This document shows positions 1 through 9,316 of a stretch of DNA of 64,000 bases, in pieces. The position numbers were made by a program, and so were the translations under genes. Numbering within the stretch: position 1 is the stretch's first letter; the number at the start of each line of letters is the position of its first letter. Below the pieces are notes generated by a model. The model was not told the DNA's origin and made no database searches. It worked only from the letters and a program-made list of their open reading frames with translations. Source of the DNA: Pontibacter ummariensis (GTDB lineage Bacteria; Bacteroidota; Bacteroidia; Cytophagales; Hymenobacteraceae); the NCBI RefSeq assembly GCF_900188175.1, contig NZ_FZOQ01000001.1:248001-312000 (forward strand). Direction: 5' to 3'.

Positions 1-2
1 CG

Positions 3-1547
3 GTAAGAGCTAAGCTGGCCGCGGTAATTGAGAACTCCATCAAAAGCGAGATGCTCAACAAATGGTACCCGCAGGTAGTGGACAAGCAATATGGAGGCTT
101 TACCAGTACGTACACCCATGACTGGAAGCCAACGGGCACACAGGATAAAATGATCGTGACGCAGGCCCGCCACATCTGGTCAAATGCCAAGGCAGCTCAG
201 CTGTACCCGGAGGTGTCGCACTACCTGAGCAGTGCCCGGCATGGTTTTGCCTTTTTACGAGACAAGATGTGGGACAAGCAGCATGGCGGCTTCTACACCT
301 TGGTTGATCAGCAGGGAAATGTGAGGGCGCAGGCTGGCCGGCATGGCTATGCCGGTGCTGCCAAAACTGCTTACGGGAATGCCTTTGCCATTTATGGCCT
401 TGCCGCCTATTACCAGGCCTCCGGAGACACAAGCGCCCTGGGCCTTGCCCAAAAAACATTCCGCTGGCTGGAGGAGCACAGCCACGACCCGGTGCACAAA
501 GGCTATTACCAGGCGCTGGAGGAGAATGGCACACCGATACAGCGAACAGCGCAAATGCCTGCCGACTCAAACGTGGGGTATAAGGACCAGAACAGCTCCA
601 TCCACTTACTGGAGGCGTTCACAGAGCTGTACCAGGTATGGCCCGATCCCTTGGTGCGGGAACGCCTGCAGGAAATGCTGGTGGTAGTCCGCGATACCAT
701 CGTGGCGGACAAGGACTATCTAACCCTGTTCCTGACACCGGATTGGCGAGCTGTTTCTTTCCGCGACTCTACAGAAGAGGTAATCCGAAAGAATTACCAC
801 CTCGACGAAGTGTCCTTTGGGCATGACATCGAAACAGCTTACCTGATGCTGGAGGCGTCCCACGTGCTGGGCCTGGAGGATGACAGCAAAACCATGCAGG
901 TGGCCAAAAGGATGGCAGACCATACGGTCAGAACGGGTTTTGACAGGACTGTCGGCGGCTTTTATGATGGCGGCTATTATTTCAAGGGTAAAAACGACAT
1001 CACCATTATCAGGGATACCAAGAACTGGTGGGCACAGGCAGAAGGACTCAACACCCTGCTATTGATGGCTGACCACTTCCCGGAGGATGAGTTGCGTTAC
1101 TTCGACCTGTTTCAAAAGCAGTGGGACTACATAGACAAGTACATCATCGACCATGAGCATGGCGACTGGTACCCCGGTGGCCTGGACAAGGAGCCGCAGC
1201 AGAAAACTGCTCTCAAGGCGCAGATATGGAAAGCCTCTTATCACCAGTTCCGGGCACTTGCCAATGTGGTGCAACGCTTAACCCCTGATACAGCTGTACC
1301 CTCTACACCACAGAACCTGAGGGCAAGTACCAACAAAGGCACACTAGTTCTGCAATGGGACAAGGCAACAGACAATAGAAACATGCTGGGTTACAACCTG
1401 TACCTGGACGGTGCGAAAGTCGGCTTCACCCCGCGGACAAACTTCTCTCTCCCTGCCGTTGCCAGACTGAAGGGGAAAAAGCTTACGGTGCGGGCTGTGG
1501 ATTTACAAGGCAATCTGTCTGCTTTCAGCAAGGTGCTCTCCATTTAA
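3..1547 (+). CDS. AGE-family epimerase/isomerase with C-terminal FN3 domain (5' end outside window)
   Basis: The reading frame is open from base 3 through the first Met codon at 51, so the true start lies upstream and the gene is partial. The main part is an (alpha/alpha)6-barrel protein of the N-acylglucosamine 2-epimerase / cellobiose 2-epimerase superfamily. Family-like motifs are ARHIWSNAKA near the start, the GHDIETAYLM block with a catalytic-type His at 822-824, and KNWWAQAEGL. After about residue 415 (counted from the Met at 51) comes a fibronectin type III-like domain (PSTPQNLRAS... to the end), which suggests an extracytoplasmic enzyme that binds or docks to something. The likely reaction is 2-epimerisation or aldose-ketose isomerisation of a sugar; the substrate is unknown. 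The next gene, a PQQ dehydrogenase, follows closely in the same direction. Confidence 0.85.
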   Translation, partial: VRAKLAAVIENSIKSEMLNKWYPQVVDKQYGGFTSTYTHDWKPTGTQDKMIVTQARHIWSNAKAAQLYPEVSHYLSSARHGFAFLRDKMWDKQHGGFYTLVDQQGNVRAQAGRHGYAGAAKTAYGNAFAIYGLAAYYQASGDTSALGLAQKTFRWLEEHSHDPVHKGYYQALEENGTPIQRTAQMPADSNVGYKDQNSSIHLLEAFTELYQVWPDPLVRERLQEMLVVVRDTIVADKDYLTLFLTPDWRAVSFRDSTEEVIRKNYHLDEVSFGHDIETAYLMLEASHVLGLEDDSKTMQVAKRMADHTVRTGFDRTVGGFYDGGYYFKGKNDITIIRDTKNWWAQAEGLNTLLLMADHFPEDELRYFDLFQKQWDYIDKYIIDHEHGDWYPGGLDKEPQQKTALKAQIWKASYHQFRALANVVQRLTPDTAVPSTPQNLRASTNKGTLVLQWDKATDNRNMLGYNLYLDGAKVGFTPRTNFSLPAVARLKGKKLTVRAVDLQGNLSAFSKVLSI

Positions 1548-1627
1548 GAGCGTCTTAAAAAAACCTTTTTGTTGCCTCCTGGGCTTGCTGCCCAGGGGCT
1601 ATGTCTTCTCCTAATAAGAAACAATTT

Positions 1628-3814
1628 ATGAACCGGACGCTAAAGTATCTTATCGTGTGCCTGTTACTAATAGGGAGTTGTAAATCACTGGAAAAAGAAG
1701 AGGAAACGCACATTCAGGAGCTGGACTGGCCAGCCTATGGAGGCAATACCGCGGGCAACCGCTATTCGCCCTTAACGCAAATTAATAAAGACAACGTACA
1801 GCAGTTACAGGTAGCCTGGACCTACGACACAGGAGAGAACAACAATCCGGAAGAAAGAGGCATCAACATACAGTGCCAGCCTATCATGGCCAACGGCATG
1901 GTGTATGCCACAAGCCCTAAGCTGAAGCTTTTCGCGGTGCGGGCCACCACCGGTGAGGAGGTGTGGAAGTTTGACCCTTTCAAGGACAAGACTGCGAAGT
2001 ACCATCCCAACCGGGGTGTGCTGTACTGGGAGGATGGGGATGACAGGCGGATTCTGTTTACTGCCGGTCCAACTCTTTACGCGCTCAATGCCACGACAGG
2101 GGAACTGGTGCCAAGCTTTGGCGTGCATGGGGAGGTAGATCTGCACGAAGGCCTGGGAGATGTAGAGACCCTGGGGCATGATGTAAAGCAGTTGACGGTG
2201 GATGTCACTACCCCTGGCGTTATTTACAAAGACATACTGATTATTGGCTCCCGGGTATCAGAGTACGGGGATGCGGCTCCCGGCTATATCCGGGCTTTTG
2301 ATGTGCGTACAGGTAAGTTGAAGTGGGTGTTCCATACCATTCCGCAGCCCGGTGAATACGGCTACGAAACCTGGCCCAAAGATGCTTACAAGCGCGTAGG
2401 AGGAGCCAATGCCTGGGGTGGGTTGGTGGCCGACCTGGAGCGGGGCGTGGTGTATACTGGTACTGGTTCAGCTTCCTTTGACTTCTATGGTGGTAACCGG
2501 CACGGGGAAAACCTTTTTGCCAACTGCATCTTAGCGCTGGATGCCGAAACGGGCAAGCGCTTGTGGCATTTCCAGACGCAGCACCATGATATCTGGGACC
2601 GCGACCTGCCATGCCCGCCAAACCTGGTAACCGTAACCCACAACGGCAAAAAGATAGATGCCTTAGTGGCTGCTACCAAAGACGGGCTGGTGTTTGTGCT
2701 CAACCGCGATACCGGCGAACCTCTGTTCCCCGTGGAAGAAGTGCCTGTAACCACAGAAGGAGCTTTGCCTGGCGAACAGCCCTGGCCCACGCAGCCTATC
2801 CCGACAAAGCCGGCCCCGCTTTCCCGGCAGGAGATAACACTGGATGATTTGACGGACATCTCTCCGGAAGCGCATGCTTATGTAAAAGAAAGGTTCCTGG
2901 CCAGCCGCTACGGCAGCAAGTACATTCCCCCAAGCGAGCAGGGCACTTTTTACGTAGGTATTGGAGGAGGGGCTGAGTGGGGAGGTAACGCCACGACCCC
3001 GGATGGGATACTGATACAAAATGCGAATGAGACCCCTTACGACCTGAAGATGTCGTCCACGGCCTTGGCAGACGGAAGCGATTCACCGGGCAAAGCCCTT
3101 TTTGCTACCACCTGTGCCCCTTGCCATGGGGCTGATAAAAAGGGAAGTGAAGCCTTCCCGAGCTTAGTGGATGTGGGCAAGCGGCTTACACGGGATCAGA
3201 TCACGGCTGTCGTGAAAACCGGGCGAGGCAGAATGCCCTCTTTTCAGCACATGCCCGACCATGACCGCGAGACGATAGTAAACTTCCTGATGGAAACGGA
3301 GCCTCGGGCACCAGTCGCCGCTTTAACAGATTTCCACAGTGCAGTCCCCACTGCTAAGGCAAAGCCAGACACCGATTTCCCGTATACGCCGCCTTACATT
3401 AACAACGGTTACAAAAAGTTTCTGGACTCAAACGGATATCCTGCTGTAAAGCCACCTTGGGGTACGCTAAATGCCATCGACCTGAATACAGGAGAGTACC
3501 TGTGGCGGGTGCCGTTGGGTGAGTATCCGGAGTTAACAGCGAAAGGAATTCCCCAAACAGGTACAGAAAGCTATGGCGGTCCTGTTGTAACAGCCAGTGG
3601 CTTGATTTTTATTGCCGGAACTTATGACGAGAAAATAAGGGCCTTTGACCGGCACACAGGCAAAGTGATGTGGGAGTACAAGCTGCCGGCAGGAGGATTT
3701 GCCACCCCCATTACCTATATGGCTAGCGGTAAACAGTACGTTGTGATTGCGGCAGGAGGAAGCAGGAATGGTTTGAAGCCAGGAGGTTCTTATGTAGCCT
3801 TTGCCTTGCCCTAG
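1628..3814 (+). CDS. PQQ-dependent dehydrogenase with inserted cytochrome c domain (lipoprotein)
   Basis: This is a membrane-GDH-like quinoprotein: an eight-bladed beta-propeller that oxidises an alcohol or sugar using PQQ. I choose the Met at 1628 because it gives a compact lipoprotein signal ending LLLIGSC (lipid-anchored Cys18); an upstream Met at 1601 would only lengthen the n-region. Repeated propeller strands (for example ALDAETGKRLWHFQT and AFDRHTGKVMWEYK) cover most of the protein. A class I cytochrome c domain interrupts the propeller: CAPCH haem site at residues 496-500, with a likely axial Met in GRMPSF. So the protein can pass electrons from PQQ to haem by itself. It lies between an epimerase and a ThuA/PQQ fusion, consistent with periplasmic sugar oxidation. 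The substrate cannot be told from sequence. Confidence 0.88.
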   Translation: MNRTLKYLIVCLLLIGSCKSLEKEEETHIQELDWPAYGGNTAGNRYSPLTQINKDNVQQLQVAWTYDTGENNNPEERGINIQCQPIMANGMVYATSPKLKLFAVRATTGEEVWKFDPFKDKTAKYHPNRGVLYWEDGDDRRILFTAGPTLYALNATTGELVPSFGVHGEVDLHEGLGDVETLGHDVKQLTVDVTTPGVIYKDILIIGSRVSEYGDAAPGYIRAFDVRTGKLKWVFHTIPQPGEYGYETWPKDAYKRVGGANAWGGLVADLERGVVYTGTGSASFDFYGGNRHGENLFANCILALDAETGKRLWHFQTQHHDIWDRDLPCPPNLVTVTHNGKKIDALVAATKDGLVFVLNRDTGEPLFPVEEVPVTTEGALPGEQPWPTQPIPTKPAPLSRQEITLDDLTDISPEAHAYVKERFLASRYGSKYIPPSEQGTFYVGIGGGAEWGGNATTPDGILIQNANETPYDLKMSSTALADGSDSPGKALFATTCAPCHGADKKGSEAFPSLVDVGKRLTRDQITAVVKTGRGRMPSFQHMPDHDRETIVNFLMETEPRAPVAALTDFHSAVPTAKAKPDTDFPYTPPYINNGYKKFLDSNGYPAVKPPWGTLNAIDLNTGEYLWRVPLGEYPELTAKGIPQTGTESYGGPVVTASGLIFIAGTYDEKIRAFDRHTGKVMWEYKLPAGGFATPITYMASGKQYVVIAAGGSRNGLKPGGSYVAFALP

Positions 3815-4052
3815 GTATAAATACAACATAAGACTGATTGAATAGGCAAAGGCTGTAAAGGGAATAAAGTGTCTGAAGAGGCTATACTTTAGGGCTGTTA
3901 CCTTTGGGAAGTCAAGGAGCTTGGTAGTTATTCCCCATGTGGAAAGGCATCCTTATCCTTATACCACACTCCGGAGGCTTGTCTTCATTGCCAAATGTTT
4001 TTAAATTGATGTACCGGCGGCTAAGAGAGTCGCAGAGGTTAAAATCTGAAAC

Positions 4053-7000
4053 ATGCCGCTTCGCCCTTCTGTTAATACCCTTCTAAAATTACTCTTATAC
4101 TGCACGTTGGCGCTTCTTTCCCTAGGCTGCGCTAACGAAAAAGTGAACCGTGTCCTTGTTTTTTCGAAAAACAGTCAAAACCAGTTGACCGCTGATGAGG
4201 CCGCCACTGCTTTGGCTGCTTATGTTTCGAGCAATAACATAGAGGTAGACACTACTACCAATCCCGCTTATTTTGTGGAGGACTCGCTGAAGCGGTACGG
4301 CACTGTTGTTTTTCTGAGCACATCGCAGGACGTGCTGGCAGTGCGGCACCAGAATGAGATAGAACGCTTTGTACAGGCAGGGGGTGGCTTTGTAGGCGTG
4401 CATGCAGCAGGCAGTTCCCGGTACCAGTGGCCCTGGTACAATAGCATGCTCGGTGCGAGTTTTGAAAAGCAGCCAGACAGTTTGGTAAGTGTTGTGGATG
4501 TACAGATGCAATTGGTAGGAGAGGACAAGATGTTGACAGAGGGCCTGTCCAAAAGCTGGCAGCAGCAGGATGCGCCCTTTAAGCTCGCCTCTTTTGATCC
4601 TGGTGCCACTGTGCTGGTAGAGTCGGAGCAGGGTGAGCCGATTTCCTGGTACCGCGCGTACGACGGCGGACGCACTTTCTATACCATAGCCGGAGGAACA
4701 ACTGAAAGTTACGAGAACGAGGACTTTCTGCGCCATGTGCTGGGCGGCATCCGCTATACCTTGCAGGGACCTGAGCTCGACTATGGCAAGGCCTACACAC
4801 AGCAGGTGCCGGAAGATAATCGGTTTCTACCAGTGGTACTGGATACTTACCTGCACGAGCCGATCGAGATGGAGGTGATGAGCGATGGCCGTGTGTTGTT
4901 TATTGAGCGCCTGGGGAATGTAAAACTGTACGATCCGGAGCAAAAAGAGACGAGGGTACTGGCCAAACTGGATGTGCACACCGAAGGCAATTACGAGGAC
5001 GGTCTCCTGGGGCTGGAGTTAGACCCTGACTTTGACCGCAACAACTATATTTACCTCTACTACTCGCCTGTTGGCGACAAGGCCGTACAGAACCTATCAC
5101 GGTTTAAGTTGCTAGGTGGCGACAGCCTGATCATGCGTTCAGAAAAAGTGGTACTGGAGGTGCCTGTACAGCGGGAAACCTGCTGCCACTCTGCCGGCAA
5201 CGTATACTTCGGGCCTGACGGCTACCTCTACCTGACCACCGGCGATAACACCAGTTCGAAAGAATCAGACGGTTTTACGCCAATTGATGAGCGCCCGGGA
5301 AGAGCCCCTTTTGATGCACAGAAGTCTTCGGGCAATACCCATGACCTGCGCGGCAAGATCCTGCGCATAAAAGTAAACCCTGATGGCACTTACGCTATCC
5401 CCGACGGTAATCTGTTCCCAAAAGACGGGTCGGAAGGAAGACCGGAGATCTATGTGATGGGTGCCCGCAACCCTTACCGCATGACAGTAGACAAGCGTGG
5501 CTATGTGTATTGGGGCGATGTAGGTCCTGACGGGGGAATCGCTACAGAACGTGGCCCCCTGAGCCAGGACGAGTGGAACCAGGCCCGAAGGCCGGGGAAT
5601 TATGGCTGGCCTTATTTTGTGGGAGATAACAAGGCCTACGCCGACTTCAACTTCGCCACGAACGAGGTAGGGCCGAAGTTTAACCCAAGGCGCCCTGTCA
5701 ACGAGTCGCCAAATAACTACGGTTCCAGGGTGCTCCCTCCGGCGCAAAATGCTATGATCTGGTATCCGTATGGAGAGTCGGAGGAGTTTCCGATGCTGGG
5801 CACTGGCTCACGCTCTGCTATGGCGGGTCCTTTCTATTACTTCGGCGATTACCAGAAGTCCCGTAGCAAGTTCCCTAAGTACTACGACAACAAGATGTTC
5901 ATCTATGAATGGGCGCGCGACTGGATGAAAGTGCTGACCTTTGACGAGAAAGGAAACCTGCAGAAAATAGAGCCTTTCCTGCCAAGCCAGGAGTTTGCCC
6001 ATCCGATTGATGTGAAGTTCGGGCGCGACGGGGCGATGTATGTGCTGCAATATGGCGCCAACTACTTTGCCCGTAACCCTGATGCTTCGCTTATCAGAAT
6101 CGAATATGCAGAAGGAAACAGGCAGCCTGTCGCCCAGATAGAGGCAGAAAAAACAGTGGGGGCAGCGCCATTCAAAGTAACTCTTTCCGGCAAAAAGTCT
6201 TTCGACTATGACAAAGGAGATGCGTTACGCTACACCTGGGAGTCAGGGGCAGGTGAGGAGTCGGAAGAGGCAAGCCCTACCTTCACGTATAGCAAACCCG
6301 GCGTTTACCGGCCTAAGCTAACCGTAACGGATAAAGAAGGCGACAAGGCCACTGCTGAACTAGAGCTAAAAGTTGGCAACGATGTGCCCCAGGTAACGAT
6401 TGCCATGGCAGGTAACCGCAGCTTCTACTTCGATAATAGAACTTTAAACTATAGGGTGCAGGTGCAGGACAAAGAAGACGGGCAACTATACAAAGGTATC
6501 CCGGCCAATCAGGTAAACTTTAGCGTTGATTACCTTCCGGAAGGAAAAGACCTGGCCCTGCTAACATCCAACAGCCAGAATGCAGAAGCAGGGTCTGTGA
6601 AGTTCCTGAGAGGGAAAACCCTGATAGCCGGAAGCGACTGTAAGTCCTGCCATGCTATTGATAAAAAGTCCATTGGGCCGACGTATAAGGCCATTGCCGC
6701 CCGCTATGCCGGTAAGAAGGGGGCAGTACCGCAGCTGGTGAAGAAAATCATAGCCGGGGGTAACGGCAACTGGGGCACGGCCATGATGGCAGCACATCCG
6801 CAGTTATCAGAAGAGGAAACAACAGCCATGGTGCAATATATTCTGTCTCTTACTGATGGCGCACAAGCCTCTCTGCCTCTGGCCGGCACCTACCCACTGA
6901 AAGAGCATAAAGGGGTTGGCGAAGCTGGTAGTTATGTAATTTCTGCCAGTTATACTGACACTGGGGACAAGATAACAGGACCCTTAACCGGACGGGAACT

Positions 7001-7442
7001 TGTTGTTTTGCGCCACCCACGGGTGCAGGCCGAAGACTTTGACTCGTTCCGCAATGTGGGGCGCCAGCAGCCACACGGCGATGGCCCTTCGGTAATTAGT
7101 GATATCAAAGATGGCTCCTACATATCCTTTAAGAACATTGACCTGACAGGTATTAAAGAGTTGGTGTTTCAGGTCGCCTCCGGAACAGATGGCGGCACAA
7201 TTGAGGTACGTGCAGGCTCTCCGACCGGGAAGTTGGTGGGCACAGCCAATGTAAACCCCGGCATAGACAATTCAAGCTGGCGAGAGTGGAAGACTGTGAC
7301 CGCTCCGGTTATTAACAACCCAGGGGAAACGGACGAGTTGTTCTTTGTATTCCGAAACAAAGTGGCAAAGGACAGAGCCTTTATGCTCCTGGATTGGATT
7401 TATTTTTATGATGGCGCCGGCCAGGGTGTCGCGACTAAATGA
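4053..7442 (+). CDS. ThuA-like / PQQ sugar dehydrogenase / PKD / cytochrome c / CBM6-like fusion lipoprotein
   Basis: A 1,129-residue fusion. Order seen: lipoprotein signal (LLSLGC, Cys26); ThuA-like glutamine-amidotransferase-fold domain (about 33-245); a soluble-GDH/sorbosone-dehydrogenase six-bladed propeller (about 255-690, with LYLTTGDN, GARNPYRM and GNYGWPYFVGDN); a PKD domain (about 700-780); cytochrome c with CKSCH at 863-867; and a C-terminal CBM6-like beta-sandwich (about 990-1120, starting VQAEDFD). It probably oxidises a saccharide outside the cytoplasm and passes electrons to haem. Its ThuA part lacks the WKHTS and GHMDE residues kept in the paralogue at 37720-41214, so that domain may be structural only. 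The gene ends at a very strong bidirectional terminator. Confidence 0.88.
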   Translation: MPLRPSVNTLLKLLLYCTLALLSLGCANEKVNRVLVFSKNSQNQLTADEAATALAAYVSSNNIEVDTTTNPAYFVEDSLKRYGTVVFLSTSQDVLAVRHQNEIERFVQAGGGFVGVHAAGSSRYQWPWYNSMLGASFEKQPDSLVSVVDVQMQLVGEDKMLTEGLSKSWQQQDAPFKLASFDPGATVLVESEQGEPISWYRAYDGGRTFYTIAGGTTESYENEDFLRHVLGGIRYTLQGPELDYGKAYTQQVPEDNRFLPVVLDTYLHEPIEMEVMSDGRVLFIERLGNVKLYDPEQKETRVLAKLDVHTEGNYEDGLLGLELDPDFDRNNYIYLYYSPVGDKAVQNLSRFKLLGGDSLIMRSEKVVLEVPVQRETCCHSAGNVYFGPDGYLYLTTGDNTSSKESDGFTPIDERPGRAPFDAQKSSGNTHDLRGKILRIKVNPDGTYAIPDGNLFPKDGSEGRPEIYVMGARNPYRMTVDKRGYVYWGDVGPDGGIATERGPLSQDEWNQARRPGNYGWPYFVGDNKAYADFNFATNEVGPKFNPRRPVNESPNNYGSRVLPPAQNAMIWYPYGESEEFPMLGTGSRSAMAGPFYYFGDYQKSRSKFPKYYDNKMFIYEWARDWMKVLTFDEKGNLQKIEPFLPSQEFAHPIDVKFGRDGAMYVLQYGANYFARNPDASLIRIEYAEGNRQPVAQIEAEKTVGAAPFKVTLSGKKSFDYDKGDALRYTWESGAGEESEEASPTFTYSKPGVYRPKLTVTDKEGDKATAELELKVGNDVPQVTIAMAGNRSFYFDNRTLNYRVQVQDKEDGQLYKGIPANQVNFSVDYLPEGKDLALLTSNSQNAEAGSVKFLRGKTLIAGSDCKSCHAIDKKSIGPTYKAIAARYAGKKGAVPQLVKKIIAGGNGNWGTAMMAAHPQLSEEETTAMVQYILSLTDGAQASLPLAGTYPLKEHKGVGEAGSYVISASYTDTGDKITGPLTGRELVVLRHPRVQAEDFDSFRNVGRQQPHGDGPSVISDIKDGSYISFKNIDLTGIKELVFQVASGTDGGTIEVRAGSPTGKLVGTANVNPGIDNSSWREWKTVTAPVINNPGETDELFFVFRNKVAKDRAFMLLDWIYFYDGAGQGVATK

Positions 7443-7447
7443 GTATG

Positions 7448-7504
7448 ATTTACAAAAACAGAAGGGCTTCCTGTGTAGCAGGAAGCCCTTCTGTTTTTGT
7501 AAAT
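7448..7504. terminator. Bidirectional rho-independent terminator
   Basis: A perfect 26-bp inverted repeat (7448-7473 paired with 7479-7504) has a 5-nt loop and A/T runs on both sides. It separates the convergent fusion-dehydrogenase gene and the Sde182-like pseudogene, so it can stop transcription both ways. Confidence 0.9.
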
Positions 7505-7735
7505 GTTTTACTTAAGTAGACTAGCTTAGCAGACCAGTCAGGTTTTATAGCTTGTGGCGATACTTGCCAGTGGGTCACCTGGGGTTACATCCTGTTCCAC
7601 AAAGAAGCACTGCACACCGGCAAGCGCTGCCTTCGTTTGCCTACAAGATGTTCTTTAGCTATAGCAACCCTATGCCGAGATTAATCCCAAAAAGGCTTGC
7701 CGGATGGTATCATGGCGATGTGCAAGCTGGCCAGA
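7505..7735. other. Intergenic stretch, nothing recognised
   Basis: About 230 bases lie between the terminator and the 3' end of the pseudogene. A 68-codon open frame crosses it but continues into the pseudogene's end and has no family-like sequence. I see no RNA or repeat. Confidence 0.4.
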
Positions 7736-9249
7736 TTACTTTACCACAGTGGCAATAACACGCTGGTAGCGGGTTAACCTGGGAGACCCGGCATCGCTTA
7801 CTTCCAGAATAAGGTGTATCGTGTCGCCGTTTTTCGCATCTGCCGGAACGGTGAAAGCTGCTCTCTGTTTGTTTGCATCCTGAATAGCTACTTTCCCTTT
7901 GTATGAGTCTACCTCTTCGTACTGCCACCACCTGTAGTTGAGGGCATCTCCGTCTGGATCACTGGCCGTACCCTTCAGCTTTACTTTCTTCCCCGGCTTC
8001 ACCACAATGTCCTGTGGGTGGCTAAGTTTGACAAGGGGAGCATGGTTGGCTTCCTCATAACTCATAACAGACCAATCGGCCCGCGCGGCAAAGCCGTTTT
8101 GCAATACATCTATCCACCGCGTCTGCGGATAGGTAGTATCTTGTTTCTTGGTGTAAGGGTTATAGTCTGTCACGTGCTGGCCATCTTCCCAGCGGTTAGG
8201 GTTTTTCTCGGATTGTACCATGCGTCCGCCCCAGCCACCGTAAGAGGCATCCTCCATGCTTCGCAGGCCAACATCTAACAGGTAAAAGAAAGCGGGAGAG
8301 TCGCCTTCTGAGATAAAGTCGTGTTGGTTACGTTCGTACTTTATCGCTTCCTGCATGTCCCCGTGTGTGTGCTCCGGGTCTCCTGCTATTTGTTTGCCAT
8401 CGCCCCAGAGGTAGTACCCCTCCAGCAGGGGACCGTGATTAAACCGGATGTTCTCAGCAAACCAGGGACCACTCAGGTAGGGCTGCAGCGCTGTAGGCAC
8501 CACTTTGGGCCAGAGATAGGCAAAGCTCCAGAACTGGTCGGAGTTGTACAGCACCTTTATCTCCGGCCAGTTAGGTGCCACATACTTCTGGTAGGTAGCG
8601 TCCTGGTCCAGGACAGCATAAATGATCGCTTTGTCAGACACTTTTCTGTAGATAGCAGGCCACTGTGGGGTCCCCTTATACTCCTCCTCAATGGATTTGA
8701 GTGCACGGGCTACAGTGTTGGTGCCTCCCCATATCTGCAGGTATACCGGGCTGGCATTGCCGTCTAACAGGATTTGCTTGATGAAATCAGACCCTTCTGT
8801 GTCCTTTTCCATGTCACCCTCAAACTCTATGTTGCCTACCCGCACAAGGCTTTGTAAATAGTCCGGGGAAGGATAGCCGGTGGCATGCTGCTTCAGGTTG
8901 TCATACATCTTGCCGTACTCCTGATGTAGTGCTGCATCCAGGTAGTGCCGGGTCAGCGAAGCTCTGACCGCTCACCATAACGTTCTGCTGTGTTAGACAT
9001 CTCCGATATAAAACGAGTCCCCTTTCCGTCGCCAGCATAGTGCCACTGCGAACTGCTGTATACCAGCCCTACAATGTCAAACTCGTTTGAATACAGGAGC
9101 AGCCGGATAAAAGAATCCACGTCGTCTACCTCACCATCTGTGGTGATGATCGTGCGGGGTTTGCCTGTCGTTGCCTGCGCCTTAGCGGCAGAGCTACCGT
9201 AGGCTAGCATGAGCAGCATTGTGAAGAGCACTAAACTTAATTGTCGCAT
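7736..9249 (-). pseudogene. Broken Sde182 nucleoside-hydrolase-like (DUF1593) protein
   Basis: The two pieces together make a full exported Sde182/DUF1593 protein. The 5' piece (9249-8953) has a signal peptide ending AAKAQA, then TIITTDGEVDDVDSFIRLL (the nucleoside-hydrolase-like metal site) and SSSQWHYAGDGKG. It stops at a TGA (8955-8953) where relatives have TGG in LRWPGT. Reading past it in frame gives PGTTWMQHYI, then one base is missing near 8923, and the second piece (MYDNLKQHATGYPSPDYL...) continues in another frame to 7736. The second piece holds the rest of the hydrolase-like fold and the C-terminal beta-sandwich (KPGKKVKLKGTASDPDGDA). A nonsense change and a frameshift within about 35 bases suggest real decay; a poor-quality patch in the assembly is the alternative. 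Relatives occur in plant-polysaccharide loci. Confidence 0.85.
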
Positions 9250-9316
9250 ATACTAGTCCCATTTTACAGCTATCCGGTAAGAAGCTGTTGCTAATACTTT
9301 AACTGAAAAGCGTTTA

